The position numbers were made by a program, and so were the translations under genes. A stretch of DNA of 64,000 bases from Prevotella sp. tf2-5 (GTDB lineage: Bacteria > Bacteroidota > Bacteroidia > Bacteroidales > Bacteroidaceae). Shown here piece after piece: positions 7,543 to 16,991 of this stretch. Positions within the stretch are counted from its first letter, which is position 1. Each line of letters starts with the position of its first letter. The DNA lies in the NCBI RefSeq assembly GCF_900115435.1, contig NZ_FOWK01000008.1:1-64000 (forward strand). The letters are read 5' to 3'. The notes below the pieces were generated by a model, which was given only the letters and a program-made list of their open reading frames with translations, ran no database searches and was not told the origin of the DNA.

Positions 7543-7616
7543 AAATATTTTGATCGCAGACCATCTTTTTCATAACAATTTTGAATATTATTCGTGCAAG
7601 TTTCATATAAAAATGC

Positions 7617-7624
7617 TATCTTTG
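7617..7624 (+). promoter_or_regulatory. -7 promoter element
   Basis: TATCTTTG sits 27 bp before the chosen start codon at 7652 and supports that start over the longer frame from 7538. The -33 box is poor. Confidence 0.55.
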
Positions 7625-7651
7625 CCGTATGAAACTAATATTAATAATAAC

Positions 7652-8947
7652 ATGAAGAAGATAATGTTTATGATGCTGTTGATGACTGTCACAACAGCGA
7701 AAGCGCAGTTCGGACCAGAGCCTGACTTCGACGCTAAGTATGCTACGGAACTGGTGAAGACAGGGACGATAGCTCCCGACTTCAAGATGAAGACAATCGA
7801 TGGCAAGACATTCAAACTCTCGCAGTTAAAAGGGAAAACGGTGGTGCTCGACTTCTGGGCATCATGGTGCCCGGATTGTCGTAAAGATGCCCCGGAGGTT
7901 GTGCGTATGCAGAAAGAGTATGCTCCGCAGGGCGTGGAGTTCGTCGGTGTGTCTATGGATACCGACGTGGCAGCATGGCGTAAGGCCTGTGAGCAGTTTG
8001 GTATCACCTACACGCAAGTCAGTGAACTCAAGAAATTTAAGGAGACGGATATATCTAAGGCGTATGGGGTGAAATGGATCCCCTCGATGGTAGTCGTTGA
8101 CAAAGACGGCAAGGTGGCACTCTCCACAGTGCTGACATATAAAGTAGATAAATACCTGAAGGAGTTGCGTCCCACGGGTTATCAGCCGACCAGGGAGCGT
8201 GTGACGATAGATGGTGACCATGGGAAGTTACAGGCTGTTATCCAGAAGCCCGTACTACAACAAGGTGAGCAATGTCCGATGGTGGTGTTCTGCCACGGCT
8301 TTGGTGGTTCCAAGGATGGTCCCCTGTTTGAGTTGATTACCGACTCGTTGCAGAAACACGGTATCGCCTCCATCCGTTTCGACTTCAACGGTCATGGGGA
8401 GAGCGAGGGTAAGTTTGAGGATATGACGGTACCAAACGAGATCAACGATGCTAAGAAAGTTATTGAGTATGTGCGTGATCTGCGTTATGTCTCTAAGATT
8501 GCCCTCGTGGGACACTCGCAGGGTGGTGTGGTCGCCTCTATGACAGCAGGAGAACTGGGGAGTGATATCGCTGCTGTGGCACTGATGGCTCCTGCCGCCG
8601 TGCTGCGTGACGATGCTATCCGTGGGTCTGTTATGGGGAAGATGTTTAACCCGCTGGACCCGCCGGCGTATGTGGAGATGTGGGGTGGTAACAAGTTAGG
8701 TGCCAACTATATCAAGGCAGCTTTCTCACTGCCTATCTACGAGACAGCGGCAAACTATCATGGTCCTGCCCTGATCATTCATGGTAATGCTGACCGTGTG
8801 GTGCCTTACACCTACGGAGAGCGCTTCCACCAGCTGTGGAAGGGTAGTGAGTATGTGTTACAGGAGTATTTCGACCACGGTTTCTCTCAGAATATCTATC
8901 GGACGACAGATACGGTCAGTGCGTTCCTGATACGGACTTTGAGATAA
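7652..8947 (+). CDS. Thioredoxin-fold/alpha-beta hydrolase fusion
   Basis: A 431-residue exported fusion protein. Residues 1-18 are a signal peptide ending at TTAKAQ. Residues 35-165 are a TlpA/redoxin domain with the redox motif WCPDC (Cys73, Cys76). Residues about 180-431 are an alpha/beta hydrolase with VFCHGFGGSKDG as oxyanion region, GHSQGG containing the nucleophile Ser289, and a late Asp and His (HGNADRVVP, YFDHGFS). Such esterases deacylate small molecules or sugars; coupling to a thiol-redox domain in one chain suggests periplasmic stress or cell-wall work, but the substrate is unknown. Start 7652 is chosen over 7538 because of the signal peptide and the -7 element between them. Confidence 0.85.
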   Translation: MKKIMFMMLLMTVTTAKAQFGPEPDFDAKYATELVKTGTIAPDFKMKTIDGKTFKLSQLKGKTVVLDFWASWCPDCRKDAPEVVRMQKEYAPQGVEFVGVSMDTDVAAWRKACEQFGITYTQVSELKKFKETDISKAYGVKWIPSMVVVDKDGKVALSTVLTYKVDKYLKELRPTGYQPTRERVTIDGDHGKLQAVIQKPVLQQGEQCPMVVFCHGFGGSKDGPLFELITDSLQKHGIASIRFDFNGHGESEGKFEDMTVPNEINDAKKVIEYVRDLRYVSKIALVGHSQGGVVASMTAGELGSDIAAVALMAPAAVLRDDAIRGSVMGKMFNPLDPPAYVEMWGGNKLGANYIKAAFSLPIYETAANYHGPALIIHGNADRVVPYTYGERFHQLWKGSEYVLQEYFDHGFSQNIYRTTDTVSAFLIRTLR

Positions 8948-8949
8948 TC

Positions 8950-9561
8950 TTACTCAAAGATCTTAAAGGCATAGCCCTGCTCTAGCAGCCACTCGATGGC
9001 TCGGGGCAGGGCTGTGCGTAACTTGTCAATGGACTTCAGGGAGTCGTGGAACGTGATGATGCTGCCATTACGGGCATAACGCTTCACATTGTTCAAGACA
9101 TCCTCGGCGGTGAGCCATTTGGAATAGTCACGTGTCACGAGGTCCCACATCACAATGCGGAATTTCCTGCCGAGCCATGCATACTGGCTGAGACGCATCC
9201 ATCCATGAGGGGGACGTACCAGGTTGGTATGCAGATAGGCATTGGCTTTCTCCACGTTATAGCTATAGTCACGGATGCTATGCCGGAAACCGCTGATATG
9301 GTTATGGGTATGGTTGCCGATACGGTGTCCCTCCTCAACTACCCGTTGGTATAGTTCAGGGTATTTGCGCACATTATCACCCACCATAAAGAATGTCGCC
9401 TTGATGCCGTAGTGCTTGAGGGTATCAAGGATAAACGGGGTAGCCTCAGGGATGGGACCGTCGTCGAAGGTCAGGTAAACTGCCTTCTCATGACGGTCCA
9501 TACGCCACGTTGCCCTGGGGTAAAGCCAGCGCAACCATATTGCCGGTTGCTCGATAAACAT
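8950..9561 (-). CDS. Polysaccharide deacetylase family protein
   Basis: A 203-residue NodB-fold carbohydrate esterase (CE4). TFDDGP at 31-36 and GNHTHNHI with His84 and His88 provide the metal-binding Asp-His-His triad. Later motifs include RPPHGW and IITFHDS. The family removes N-acetyl groups from peptidoglycan or other GlcNAc polymers. No cleavable signal peptide is clear, although a short hydrophobic stretch (AIWLRWLY) lies at the N-terminus. It follows the DUF2723 gene by 13 bp and is probably co-transcribed with it. Confidence 0.9.
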   Translation of the reverse strand: MFIEQPAIWLRWLYPRATWRMDRHEKAVYLTFDDGPIPEATPFILDTLKHYGIKATFFMVGDNVRKYPELYQRVVEEGHRIGNHTHNHISGFRHSIRDYSYNVEKANAYLHTNLVRPPHGWMRLSQYAWLGRKFRIVMWDLVTRDYSKWLTAEDVLNNVKRYARNGSIITFHDSLKSIDKLRTALPRAIEWLLEQGYAFKIFE

Positions 9562-9574
9562 ACTTTACATTGGT

Positions 9575-12500
9575 TTAGTCCTCAGCACCTAGTCTGCCAC
9601 CCTTTGCCTGGAAGGCATCGAGAATCTTGCTCAAAGTCGCCTCACACTTCTCACCCCATTTCTCATCGATGTTACTACCCAGTTGCAAGAGCTGGTTAAG
9701 GATATAGATGTGCATATAGCAGCTGTCTTCAGACAAGTTGAACTGCTGACCGTCGAGGTTGCAATACCATGCCACATACTGTGCGGAGTTCTTCCACAGC
9801 TGGTTGATGAGTTTCATCGCCTCCTGCTGGTTGCCCATTGCAGCCCATGCACGAGCCATGTCAAGGGAACCAGAGCTGTAGTTATGTGGAATGTTATAGG
9901 CGGGAAGCACTTTTTCTGTATATCTCAGCACTTCAGTAGCCTGCTTGTCGTTCCCGTCGTTGATGAGCTGCAGGGCAAGGCGTGCCATGATACGGCGGTG
10001 CGTATAGCACATCCGCATCACTGTCTCGTCGAGGTAGACACCTTTCGTGTCTGCTCCTCCGAACTTGAAGCGGTGCATCACATTATCATAGGTACGCTTC
10101 GTGTCAAAATTCTTAGCACCTTCCTGATTGGTGGTGAAAGGAGTGATACGGTAAGCAAGTCCTTCGGTAATGGTATTGTCACCCAAGTTGATATAGTTCT
10201 CATCACCAACGGAGACAGCGACATAGATAGGACGTTTCCAGTTACACTGAGACAACATCTCCAGAATCATCAGGTCGCCTTTATAGAGGGCGGTCTTACC
10301 CTTCAGTGAGATGGTCATCTTATCTGGGATGGAGTCAGTAGCCATCATCATACCACTCTGGCGCACAGCCTCCTTGTCGATGGTCATATAGATCACGTCG
10401 GTGGGAATGACATGAAGCTCGGCATTCTTGGAGCGAACCCAGTACTTCAGGATGTTCTTGAGCTCGAAGGGATCTTCGCCAAACTGTTTCTTCGCTGTCT
10501 CCGGGTCTTCCTCATAGAAGTCGAGCACAGCCTGTTTCATGTCTGGTTCGATGGCTACATACTCATTCGTGCCAGCACAGTATTCGATACGCTCCCATGA
10601 GATAGGTACTGATGGAGAGTCATAGGCAGGACGACGCATCTGGTCAATATACCAGTCAGTCTGTAGGTAAGAGAGGTTGCAGACACGGGCGTCGGTACGG
10701 AAGCCCTCCACATCCTGGTTATACCACAGTGGGAAGGTGTCGTTATCACCATTGGTGAAGATAATCGGGTTTCCTTCGTCCTGAAGTGACATCAGGTAAT
10801 TCTGTCCGAAGTCACGACAGGTATAGCGTCCGCTGCGGTCGTGGTCGTCCCATGTCTGGGATGCCATTTGGATGGGTATTAGTATAGTAGCGATAGTAAC
10901 TATAGTACCTATAGCGATAGGGTTCATCTTCAGTTTACGCTGGATCAGGTCGATGAGGGCAGCGACACCCATACCGCACCAAATGGCGAAGGCATAGAAC
11001 GAGCCGGCATACGCATAGTCTCGTTCACGAGGCTGCATCGGTGTCTGGTTCAGGTAGATGACGATGGCGAGACCTGTCATGAAGAACAGGAAGAACACCA
11101 CCCAGAACTGGCGGATGCCTACGGGCTCTATCTCAGTCTGTTCCTTACCATCTACGATGACACGGTTCTTACGGGTGTACCATGACTGCCAGAAGAGTCC
11201 AATCAGTCCGAGCAACAAGGGCAGACAATAGAATACATTGTGTCCTTTGTTGTTCTTCAGCTCGTCAGGTAAGGTATTCTGGTCTCCCAGACGCATATTG
11301 TCAAACCAATCGAAACCACTGAGCCAGTTGCCATGCTCCAGCTCGCCGTTACCCTGAATGTCGTTCTGACGTCCTGCGAAGTTCCACATGAAATAACGCC
11401 AGTACATGAAGTTACACTGGTAGGAGAGGAAGAAACGAATGTTCTCCAGTTGACTGGGAACCTTCACGCTGACCATCTCACCACAGCGGTCATAGGGAAC
11501 CTCAGTGCCGTCCACGCTGCCACCCATCCAACTCTCGTAGGCTGCACGGTGTGCGGAACTGTACATACGAGGGAAGAACATGTTCTGGGCATATTGGTAC
11601 TCATCTTTAGTACGGAGTACGAAATATTCATCTTTCTCGTCAGGAGATGCTTTCTCCTTACGTTGCCATACAGGAGCACCTTTCTTCATGACAGGTTTGC
11701 AATACTCACCGTCTTTCTCCAAGGCAACCTGTGAGGTGTATGCCTGTCCGTAGAACAACGGACGTTGTCCGTACTGCTCACGACCGAGATATTCGCCCAG
11801 TGTGAAGATATCCTCAGGGGAATTCTGGTCCATCGGCGGATTGGCGGATGAGCGGATGACAATCAACGCGTAAGATGAGTAACCGATCATCAGCATCAGC
11901 ATACAGAGCAGGGAGGTGTTCTTGATACGTGCTGTAACCAACAGTTCTTTCTTCTGCCTGTACTGTAGCACAAACCACAGGATGACTAATACCACGATAC
12001 CGATAATCACTGCCGACCAGCCATGTCCGTAGAAGGGGATACCCAACATAGCGACAGCCAATAGGAAGGCGATGTTCTGCTTCTTCTCACTGACATCACG
12101 GTGTGTCTCGTAAATTGCCCAGATCGTGATGGCTATCAATAAGAAGATATAGACAATCTCACCTGTGTTGAACGGACAGCCGAGGACGTTGACAAACAAC
12201 AGCTCGAACCAGCCTCCCACCTGTACGATGCCGGGAACGACACCATAGAGCACGGCGGCAAGGATGACAATAGAGATGCCCAGGGCTATCAGAGAGCCAT
12301 ACAGGTCTTTGCGTGGCAGGCTCTGTGGAAACTTGCGATAATAATAGACCAGTACGATAGCTGGCAAACAGAGTAGGTTCAACAGGTGGACACCAATACT
12401 CAAGCCTGTCATATACATGATCAGGATCAGCCAGCGGTCACTGTGCGGCTCGTCAGCATGGTCCTCCCATTTCAGTATCAACCAGAATACCACGGCGGTA

Positions 12501-12958
12501 AAGGCAGAGGAATAGGCATAAACCTCACCTTCGACGGCAGAAAACCAGAATGTGTCGCTGAAAGTGTAGATCAATGCACCTACCATTGCAGAGCCCTCGA
12601 TGGCAATCATTTTCCAAAGGGTCAGCTCACTCCAGTCCTTGATGAGCAGGCGGCGCACCAGGTGTGAGATTGTCCAGAACAGGAACAGGATGGTTGCTGC
12701 CGACAATAACGCACTCATCATATTCACCATCCGTGCCACCTGTGAGGGATCGCTGGTAAACTGTGAGAAGAGGTTGGCGGTGAGCATGAAGAACGGTGCA
12801 CCAGGTGGGTGTCCGATTTCCAGTTTATAACCTGTGGAGATAAATTCTGGACAGTCCCAGAAAGAGGCTGTCGGCTCAATCGTGGAACAATATACGATGG
12901 CGGCAATCAGAAAACTGACCCATCCAAAGATATTGTCTACCAGTCTAAATTGTTTCAT
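9575..12958 (-). CDS. DUF2723 membrane protein (putative GT-C glycosyltransferase)
   Basis: An 1127-residue protein with about a dozen membrane helices in the first 700 residues and a soluble C-terminal region. The N-terminus (CSTIEPTASFWDCPEFISTGYKLEIGHPPGAPFF) has the DUF2723 signature with an Asp-Glu-type acidic motif near residue 35, as in GT-C enzymes. The family includes TMEM260, a eukaryotic protein O-mannosyltransferase, so glycosylation of exported proteins is the likely role. The C-terminal 150 residues look like TPR helices. It is a typical Bacteroidetes envelope gene. It has its own promoter at 12988-13020. Confidence 0.85.
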   Translation of the reverse strand: MKQFRLVDNIFGWVSFLIAAIVYCSTIEPTASFWDCPEFISTGYKLEIGHPPGAPFFMLTANLFSQFTSDPSQVARMVNMMSALLSAATILFLFWTISHLVRRLLIKDWSELTLWKMIAIEGSAMVGALIYTFSDTFWFSAVEGEVYAYSSAFTAVVFWLILKWEDHADEPHSDRWLILIMYMTGLSIGVHLLNLLCLPAIVLVYYYRKFPQSLPRKDLYGSLIALGISIVILAAVLYGVVPGIVQVGGWFELLFVNVLGCPFNTGEIVYIFLLIAITIWAIYETHRDVSEKKQNIAFLLAVAMLGIPFYGHGWSAVIIGIVVLVILWFVLQYRQKKELLVTARIKNTSLLCMLMLMIGYSSYALIVIRSSANPPMDQNSPEDIFTLGEYLGREQYGQRPLFYGQAYTSQVALEKDGEYCKPVMKKGAPVWQRKEKASPDEKDEYFVLRTKDEYQYAQNMFFPRMYSSAHRAAYESWMGGSVDGTEVPYDRCGEMVSVKVPSQLENIRFFLSYQCNFMYWRYFMWNFAGRQNDIQGNGELEHGNWLSGFDWFDNMRLGDQNTLPDELKNNKGHNVFYCLPLLLGLIGLFWQSWYTRKNRVIVDGKEQTEIEPVGIRQFWVVFFLFFMTGLAIVIYLNQTPMQPRERDYAYAGSFYAFAIWCGMGVAALIDLIQRKLKMNPIAIGTIVTIATILIPIQMASQTWDDHDRSGRYTCRDFGQNYLMSLQDEGNPIIFTNGDNDTFPLWYNQDVEGFRTDARVCNLSYLQTDWYIDQMRRPAYDSPSVPISWERIEYCAGTNEYVAIEPDMKQAVLDFYEEDPETAKKQFGEDPFELKNILKYWVRSKNAELHVIPTDVIYMTIDKEAVRQSGMMMATDSIPDKMTISLKGKTALYKGDLMILEMLSQCNWKRPIYVAVSVGDENYINLGDNTITEGLAYRITPFTTNQEGAKNFDTKRTYDNVMHRFKFGGADTKGVYLDETVMRMCYTHRRIMARLALQLINDGNDKQATEVLRYTEKVLPAYNIPHNYSSGSLDMARAWAAMGNQQEAMKLINQLWKNSAQYVAWYCNLDGQQFNLSEDSCYMHIYILNQLLQLGSNIDEKWGEKCEATLSKILDAFQAKGGRLGAED

Positions 12959-12987
12959 TACCTATTGTGTCGTTTAATTCCAATCTG

Positions 12988-13020
12988 CAAAGGTAATATA
13001 ATTAATTGACAAATGGCAAA
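12988..13020 (-). promoter_or_regulatory. Promoter of the DUF2723 gene
   Basis: TACCTTTG (12995-12988 on the minus strand) is preceded by TTTG 21 bp upstream (13020-13017). The leader to the start at 12958 is about 25 nt. Confidence 0.6.
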
Positions 13021-13069
13021 TGACCATTGAGAATTAATGGCGCCTTGTTGTTTTTTAACGTTTAAGAGG

Positions 13070-13522
13070 TTACATGAAGAGTTGTGCCCCATAGATTAGC
13101 AGGACATAACGCAGGAATTTTCCAATAGCCATACTACTGATGGAGATGGGGATATTGGCACGCATCAGTCCTAGGACGATGGTGATGGCGCTGCCTAAGA
13201 TGGGGATAAAGGCAAAGAATCCCATCCACGCACCTCGTCCTCCCATGAAACGAGTTGCCTGATCCAGTTTCTTCTTGCTCACATGCAGGTATTTCTCGAT
13301 CCACTCCAATTTACCCATGTGTCCAATGGTATAGTTGAACATACCTCCTGCCACATTGCCTATTGTACCATAGATGATAAGTAACCATGGGTCCAGTCCT
13401 GCTGCCAAAAGTCCCATCATCACAGCCTCACTGGAGAAGGGAAAGAAAGAGCCAGCCACAAATGCTGTGATGAGCATGCCCCAATAGCCATAGCTGATAA
13501 GAAGGGAGATGATTATATCCAT
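13070..13522 (-). CDS. DedA/VTT-domain membrane protein
   Basis: A 150-residue inner-membrane protein of the YqaA-like branch of the DedA/VTT (SNARE-associated) family, with 3-4 helices. The signature is FPFSSEAVMMGLLAAG, then GNVAGGMFNYTIGHMGK, then GGRGAWMGFFAFIPILGS. Members move or flip lipids, including undecaprenyl phosphate carriers. It overlaps the preceding gene by 10 bp and is the last gene of the operon that begins at 20640. Confidence 0.85.
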   Translation of the reverse strand: MDIIISLLISYGYWGMLITAFVAGSFFPFSSEAVMMGLLAAGLDPWLLIIYGTIGNVAGGMFNYTIGHMGKLEWIEKYLHVSKKKLDQATRFMGGRGAWMGFFAFIPILGSAITIVLGLMRANIPISISSMAIGKFLRYVLLIYGAQLFM

Positions 13523-14433
13523 AGGTTATATGCGGTGATTACCAATGCGATCACAACGATACAGCAAAACATGATGTTGGTTACCCGTTTCCCTGTCAAT
13601 GCGATGAAATGAGCAATCAAGGGTGTTGTGTTGACAATCATGAGTCTCAGCAAGAGGTCATAAAGCTGTGGTTGCAGACAGAAGAGGATGACGAGAAAAA
13701 TGTCAGCCCTGATAAAGAACCCAAAGAACATGCGGATGCGGATCTTGTCCTGATAACTGCTCCTCCAAAAATGCAGGCTTCCGAGAATGGCAAGGGCAAG
13801 GACAAAGAAAAAGGTGACCATCTGATGACGGCTGAGCGACGAGAAGTCGAAAGGCATTTGGAAGTGACTGAGGACTTCGAAATGGGACACCAGAGCTTCT
13901 GGATAATCTTGGTAGAAATACCAGCAAAGCAGGAACCAATAAGGTGTTATGATACCCATGAGTGATGCCATCAATGTACGCCATGATAATGACTGCAGGT
14001 TGGTGAACATCAGGACCCATAGGGCAGGAAGCAGCCATAGGATATGCACATAACCTACACTTGCCAGTCCTATCAGGAGAAACCCATAATAGGTGACACC
14101 TGGGGAATCTTTATCCTTATAGCTATAGAACAGGAAAAGAAGTGCTCCAATGAAGAATAACTCACAGATGGCTTCCACAAGGGATGGAAACATGAAAGAT
14201 GCCATACATGAGAGCACCAGAAAGGAACAGGACACCATACGGGAGTGGATGCGGATAAGGGCGTTGGAATTGTTCAGCTTCTCCATCAAGAAGGTGGAGA
14301 GGGCAAGACAACAGAACTGTATCCACCATTTCTCCTGAAACAGTCCGCAAAATACCCAGACACCAGCTGCATAGGCACTGGTGACGGGCAATGCGAGATA
14401 ACTCTCAGATATCTTGTTCTGCAGTCGTTTCAT
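13513..14433 (-). CDS. Polytopic membrane protein of unknown function
   Basis: A 306-residue protein with about eight predicted transmembrane helices and no recognisable catalytic motif. It resembles small Bacteroidetes integral membrane proteins of no assigned role. Its ATG shares a base with the purD stop (TAATG at 14431-14435), so it is translationally coupled to purD, and it overlaps the DedA gene by 10 bp. Context gives no functional clue beyond a possible envelope role with the DedA protein. Confidence 0.75.
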   Translation of the reverse strand: MKRLQNKISESYLALPVTSAYAAGVWVFCGLFQEKWWIQFCCLALSTFLMEKLNNSNALIRIHSRMVSCSFLVLSCMASFMFPSLVEAICELFFIGALLFLFYSYKDKDSPGVTYYGFLLIGLASVGYVHILWLLPALWVLMFTNLQSLSWRTLMASLMGIITPYWFLLCWYFYQDYPEALVSHFEVLSHFQMPFDFSSLSRHQMVTFFFVLALAILGSLHFWRSSYQDKIRIRMFFGFFIRADIFLVILFCLQPQLYDLLLRLMIVNTTPLIAHFIALTGKRVTNIMFCCIVVIALVITAYNLWI

Positions 14434-15701
14434 TACAGGTCTGCACCAATGTCACGACGGAAATACTTGTCGGTGAATCGTATCTTCTGAGCTTCCTCAA
14501 AGGATTTCTGAAGGGCTTCCGCCTTGTCCTTGCCATAGGAAGATACGGCAATGACACGTCCACCATTGGTGACGACCTGACCATCCTTCAATGATGTACC
14601 GCTATGGAAGACGATACTTCCCTGTACCTCCTCGATACCTCTGATGGGATAGCCTTTCTTGTATTCCTGGGGATAACCTCCGCTGACCAGCATGACACAG
14701 ACTGCCGCACGCTCATCGAACTCAATGGCGCGCTGGTCGAGATTACCTTGGGCAACACCCTCGAAGAGATCCACGATATCGCTCTTCAGACGGAGCATGA
14801 CACTCTCTGTCTCCGGGTCGCCCATACGACAGTTATACTCAATGACCATCGGGTCTCCCTTCACGTTGATAAGTCCGAAGAAGATAAAGCCTTTGTAGTC
14901 GATACCCTCAGCCTTCAGTCCCTCTACGGTAGGACGGATGATACGGTCCTCTACCTTCTGCATCCACTCTTTGGTAGCAAATGGGACTGGGGTTACAGAA
15001 CCCATACCACCAGTGTTCAGACCCGTGTCGTGCTCCCCGATGCGTTTGTAGTCTTTTGCCTCAGGTAGAATCTTATAGTGATCACCGTCCGTCAGAACGA
15101 AGACGCTACACTCGATACCGCTCAGGAACTCCTCGATGACGACTTGTGAGGAGGCATTGCCGAACATACCGCCCAGCATCTCCTTCAGTTCCTTCTTGGC
15201 TTCCTCGAGGGTGGGGAGGATCAGGACACCCTTGCCGGCACAGAGACCGTCAGCCTTGAGGACATAAGGTGCCTCCAAAGTCTCCAGGAACTTTAGTCCT
15301 TCCTCTACATGCTCTCCGTCGAATGTCTGGTAGCGTGCCGTGGGGATATGATGACGAGCCATGAAAGCCTTGGCGAAATCTTTCGAGCCTTCAAGGACGG
15401 CACCCTGCTTGGAAGGTCCGATGACAGGGATGTCCTTGGTGCGCGCGTCAGCCTTCATGTCGTCGTAGATACCCTTTACCAGCGGGTCTTCCGGACCAAC
15501 GACCACCATGTCGATGTGTCTCTCCACGCAGAAGTTCTTCACTGCCTCGAAGTCATCCGCCTTCATGGCAACGTTCTCACCGCAGTTGCTGGTTCCCGCA
15601 TTACCTGGGGCGATAAACAGTTTCTCACATTTCTCACTCTGAGCAATTTTCCAGGCGAGGGCATGCTCACGTCCACCACTGCCTAATAATAATATCTTCA
15701 T
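14433..15701 (-). CDS. purD: Phosphoribosylamine-glycine ligase
   Basis: GAR synthetase of 422 residues, the usual length. It makes glycinamide ribonucleotide from phosphoribosylamine, glycine and ATP, the second step of purine synthesis. The N-terminus has [18 protein letters not shown]. The ATP-grasp domain includes [25 protein letters not shown] and [11 protein letters not shown], and the C-terminal part includes [12 protein letters not shown]. It lies 30 bp after serB in the same operon. No purine riboswitch is visible in the gap. Confidence 0.98.
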   Translation of the reverse strand: MKILLLGSGGREHALAWKIAQSEKCEKLFIAPGNAGTSNCGENVAMKADDFEAVKNFCVERHIDMVVVGPEDPLVKGIYDDMKADARTKDIPVIGPSKQGAVLEGSKDFAKAFMARHHIPTARYQTFDGEHVEEGLKFLETLEAPYVLKADGLCAGKGVLILPTLEEAKKELKEMLGGMFGNASSQVVIEEFLSGIECSVFVLTDGDHYKILPEAKDYKRIGEHDTGLNTGGMGSVTPVPFATKEWMQKVEDRIIRPTVEGLKAEGIDYKGFIFFGLINVKGDPMVIEYNCRMGDPETESVMLRLKSDIVDLFEGVAQGNLDQRAIEFDERAAVCVMLVSGGYPQEYKKGYPIRGIEEVQGSIVFHSGTSLKDGQVVTNGGRVIAVSSYGKDKAEALQKSFEEAQKIRFTDKYFRRDIGADL

Positions 15702-15731
15702 CGTCTTTATGTTTTTTACTTTTCTACCTTT

Positions 15732-16961
15732 CTACAGTTTTCCCTGTTCACCTAAATAAGAGTCCTTGAAGCCGAGGAAATATAGCACGCCATCCAGTCC
15801 GATGGTGTTGATGCTTTGTTCCGCATTCGCTACCACACGGGGCTTTGCGTGGAAAGCGATACCCAGTCCGGCCTCACTGATCATGGGCAGGTCGTTGGCA
15901 CCGTCACCAACAGCTATCGTCTGGGCAAGGTTTACTTTCTCGACCTGTGCGATGAGCTTTAACAGCTCCGCTTTCCGATGTCCGTCAACAATTTCGCCCA
16001 CATAGTTACCTGTCAGTTTGCCGTCATCCCCTATCTCCAGTTCATTGGCATAGACATAATCAATGCCGTAACGACGTTGCAGATACTCGCCGAAGAACGT
16101 GAATCCTCCACTGAGGATGGCAATCTTATAACCACAGGTCTTGAGGATACTCATTAGACGGTCTACACCTTCCGTGATGGGAAGATGCTCTGCAATGTCA
16201 CGCATGACGCTGACATCGAGTCCCTTGAGTAATTTCACCCGGCGTGTGAAACTCTCCTTGAAGTCAATCTCACCACGCATGGCACTCTCTGTGATGGCAC
16301 GTACCTCGGCGCCGACACCATTACGCTCGGCAAGCTCGTCGATACACTCCGTCTGTATCAGGGTGGAGTCCATATCGAAACAGATAAGGCGGCGCATGCG
16401 TCGGAACATATCGTCACGCTGGAAAGAGAAGTCAATACCCATCTCCGCGGACAGCTTCATGAGTTTTGACTGCATGTCCTGGCGGTCGACAGGCTCACCA
16501 CGTAATGAGAACTGGATACAGGCACGGGTATGCTTGTCAAGTTGTTTGATACTCTTACGTCCCGTCAGTCGCAGGATAGAGTCGATATTTAGTCCCTGGT
16601 TGGCGATGATACGGGTGGCAGCCGCTATCTGTCGTGCCTCCAGTTGTCGTCCCATGACCATCAGGATATAACGGTTCTTACCCTGATGTCCTACCCAATT
16701 CTCATACTCGTCATCGGTAATTGGTGAGAAACCGATGTTCACCCCCAGCTCCGTGGCTTTGAACAAGAGTTCCTTCATCGCCAGTCCTGACTTCATCTCA
16801 TCCATACGGATTAAGATGCCTAGTGATAACGTGCTATGGATATCGGCTTGTCCGATATCGAGGATCTGAGCGTCGTATCTCGCCAGGATTCCCATAACCG
16901 CCGCTGTCAGACCAGGACGGTCTTGTCCTGTGATACGGACTAATATCTGTTCTTCTTTCAT
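15732..16961 (-). CDS. serB: Phosphoserine phosphatase with two ACT domains
   Basis: A 409-residue SerB. Residues 1-170 contain two ACT-like regulatory domains (EQILVRITGQDRPGLTAAVM, and NRYILMVMGRQLEARQ). Residues 185-409 are the HAD phosphatase, with FDMDSTLIQTECIDE (nucleophile Asp and acid Asp), LSGGFTFF, and VGDGANDLPM. It removes phosphate from phosphoserine to give serine, the last step of serine synthesis. Serine-derived glycine feeds the neighbouring purD reaction, which may explain the linkage. Confidence 0.97.
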   Translation of the reverse strand: MKEEQILVRITGQDRPGLTAAVMGILARYDAQILDIGQADIHSTLSLGILIRMDEMKSGLAMKELLFKATELGVNIGFSPITDDEYENWVGHQGKNRYILMVMGRQLEARQIAAATRIIANQGLNIDSILRLTGRKSIKQLDKHTRACIQFSLRGEPVDRQDMQSKLMKLSAEMGIDFSFQRDDMFRRMRRLICFDMDSTLIQTECIDELAERNGVGAEVRAITESAMRGEIDFKESFTRRVKLLKGLDVSVMRDIAEHLPITEGVDRLMSILKTCGYKIAILSGGFTFFGEYLQRRYGIDYVYANELEIGDDGKLTGNYVGEIVDGHRKAELLKLIAQVEKVNLAQTIAVGDGANDLPMISEAGLGIAFHAKPRVVANAEQSINTIGLDGVLYFLGFKDSYLGEQGKL

Positions 16962-16991
16962 AATTGTGAACTATGAACTTTAAACAATCAA

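Noticed and set aside
15702..15731. Possible purine riboswitch before purD
   Set aside because: The gap is only 30 bp and contains no conserved aptamer sequence.
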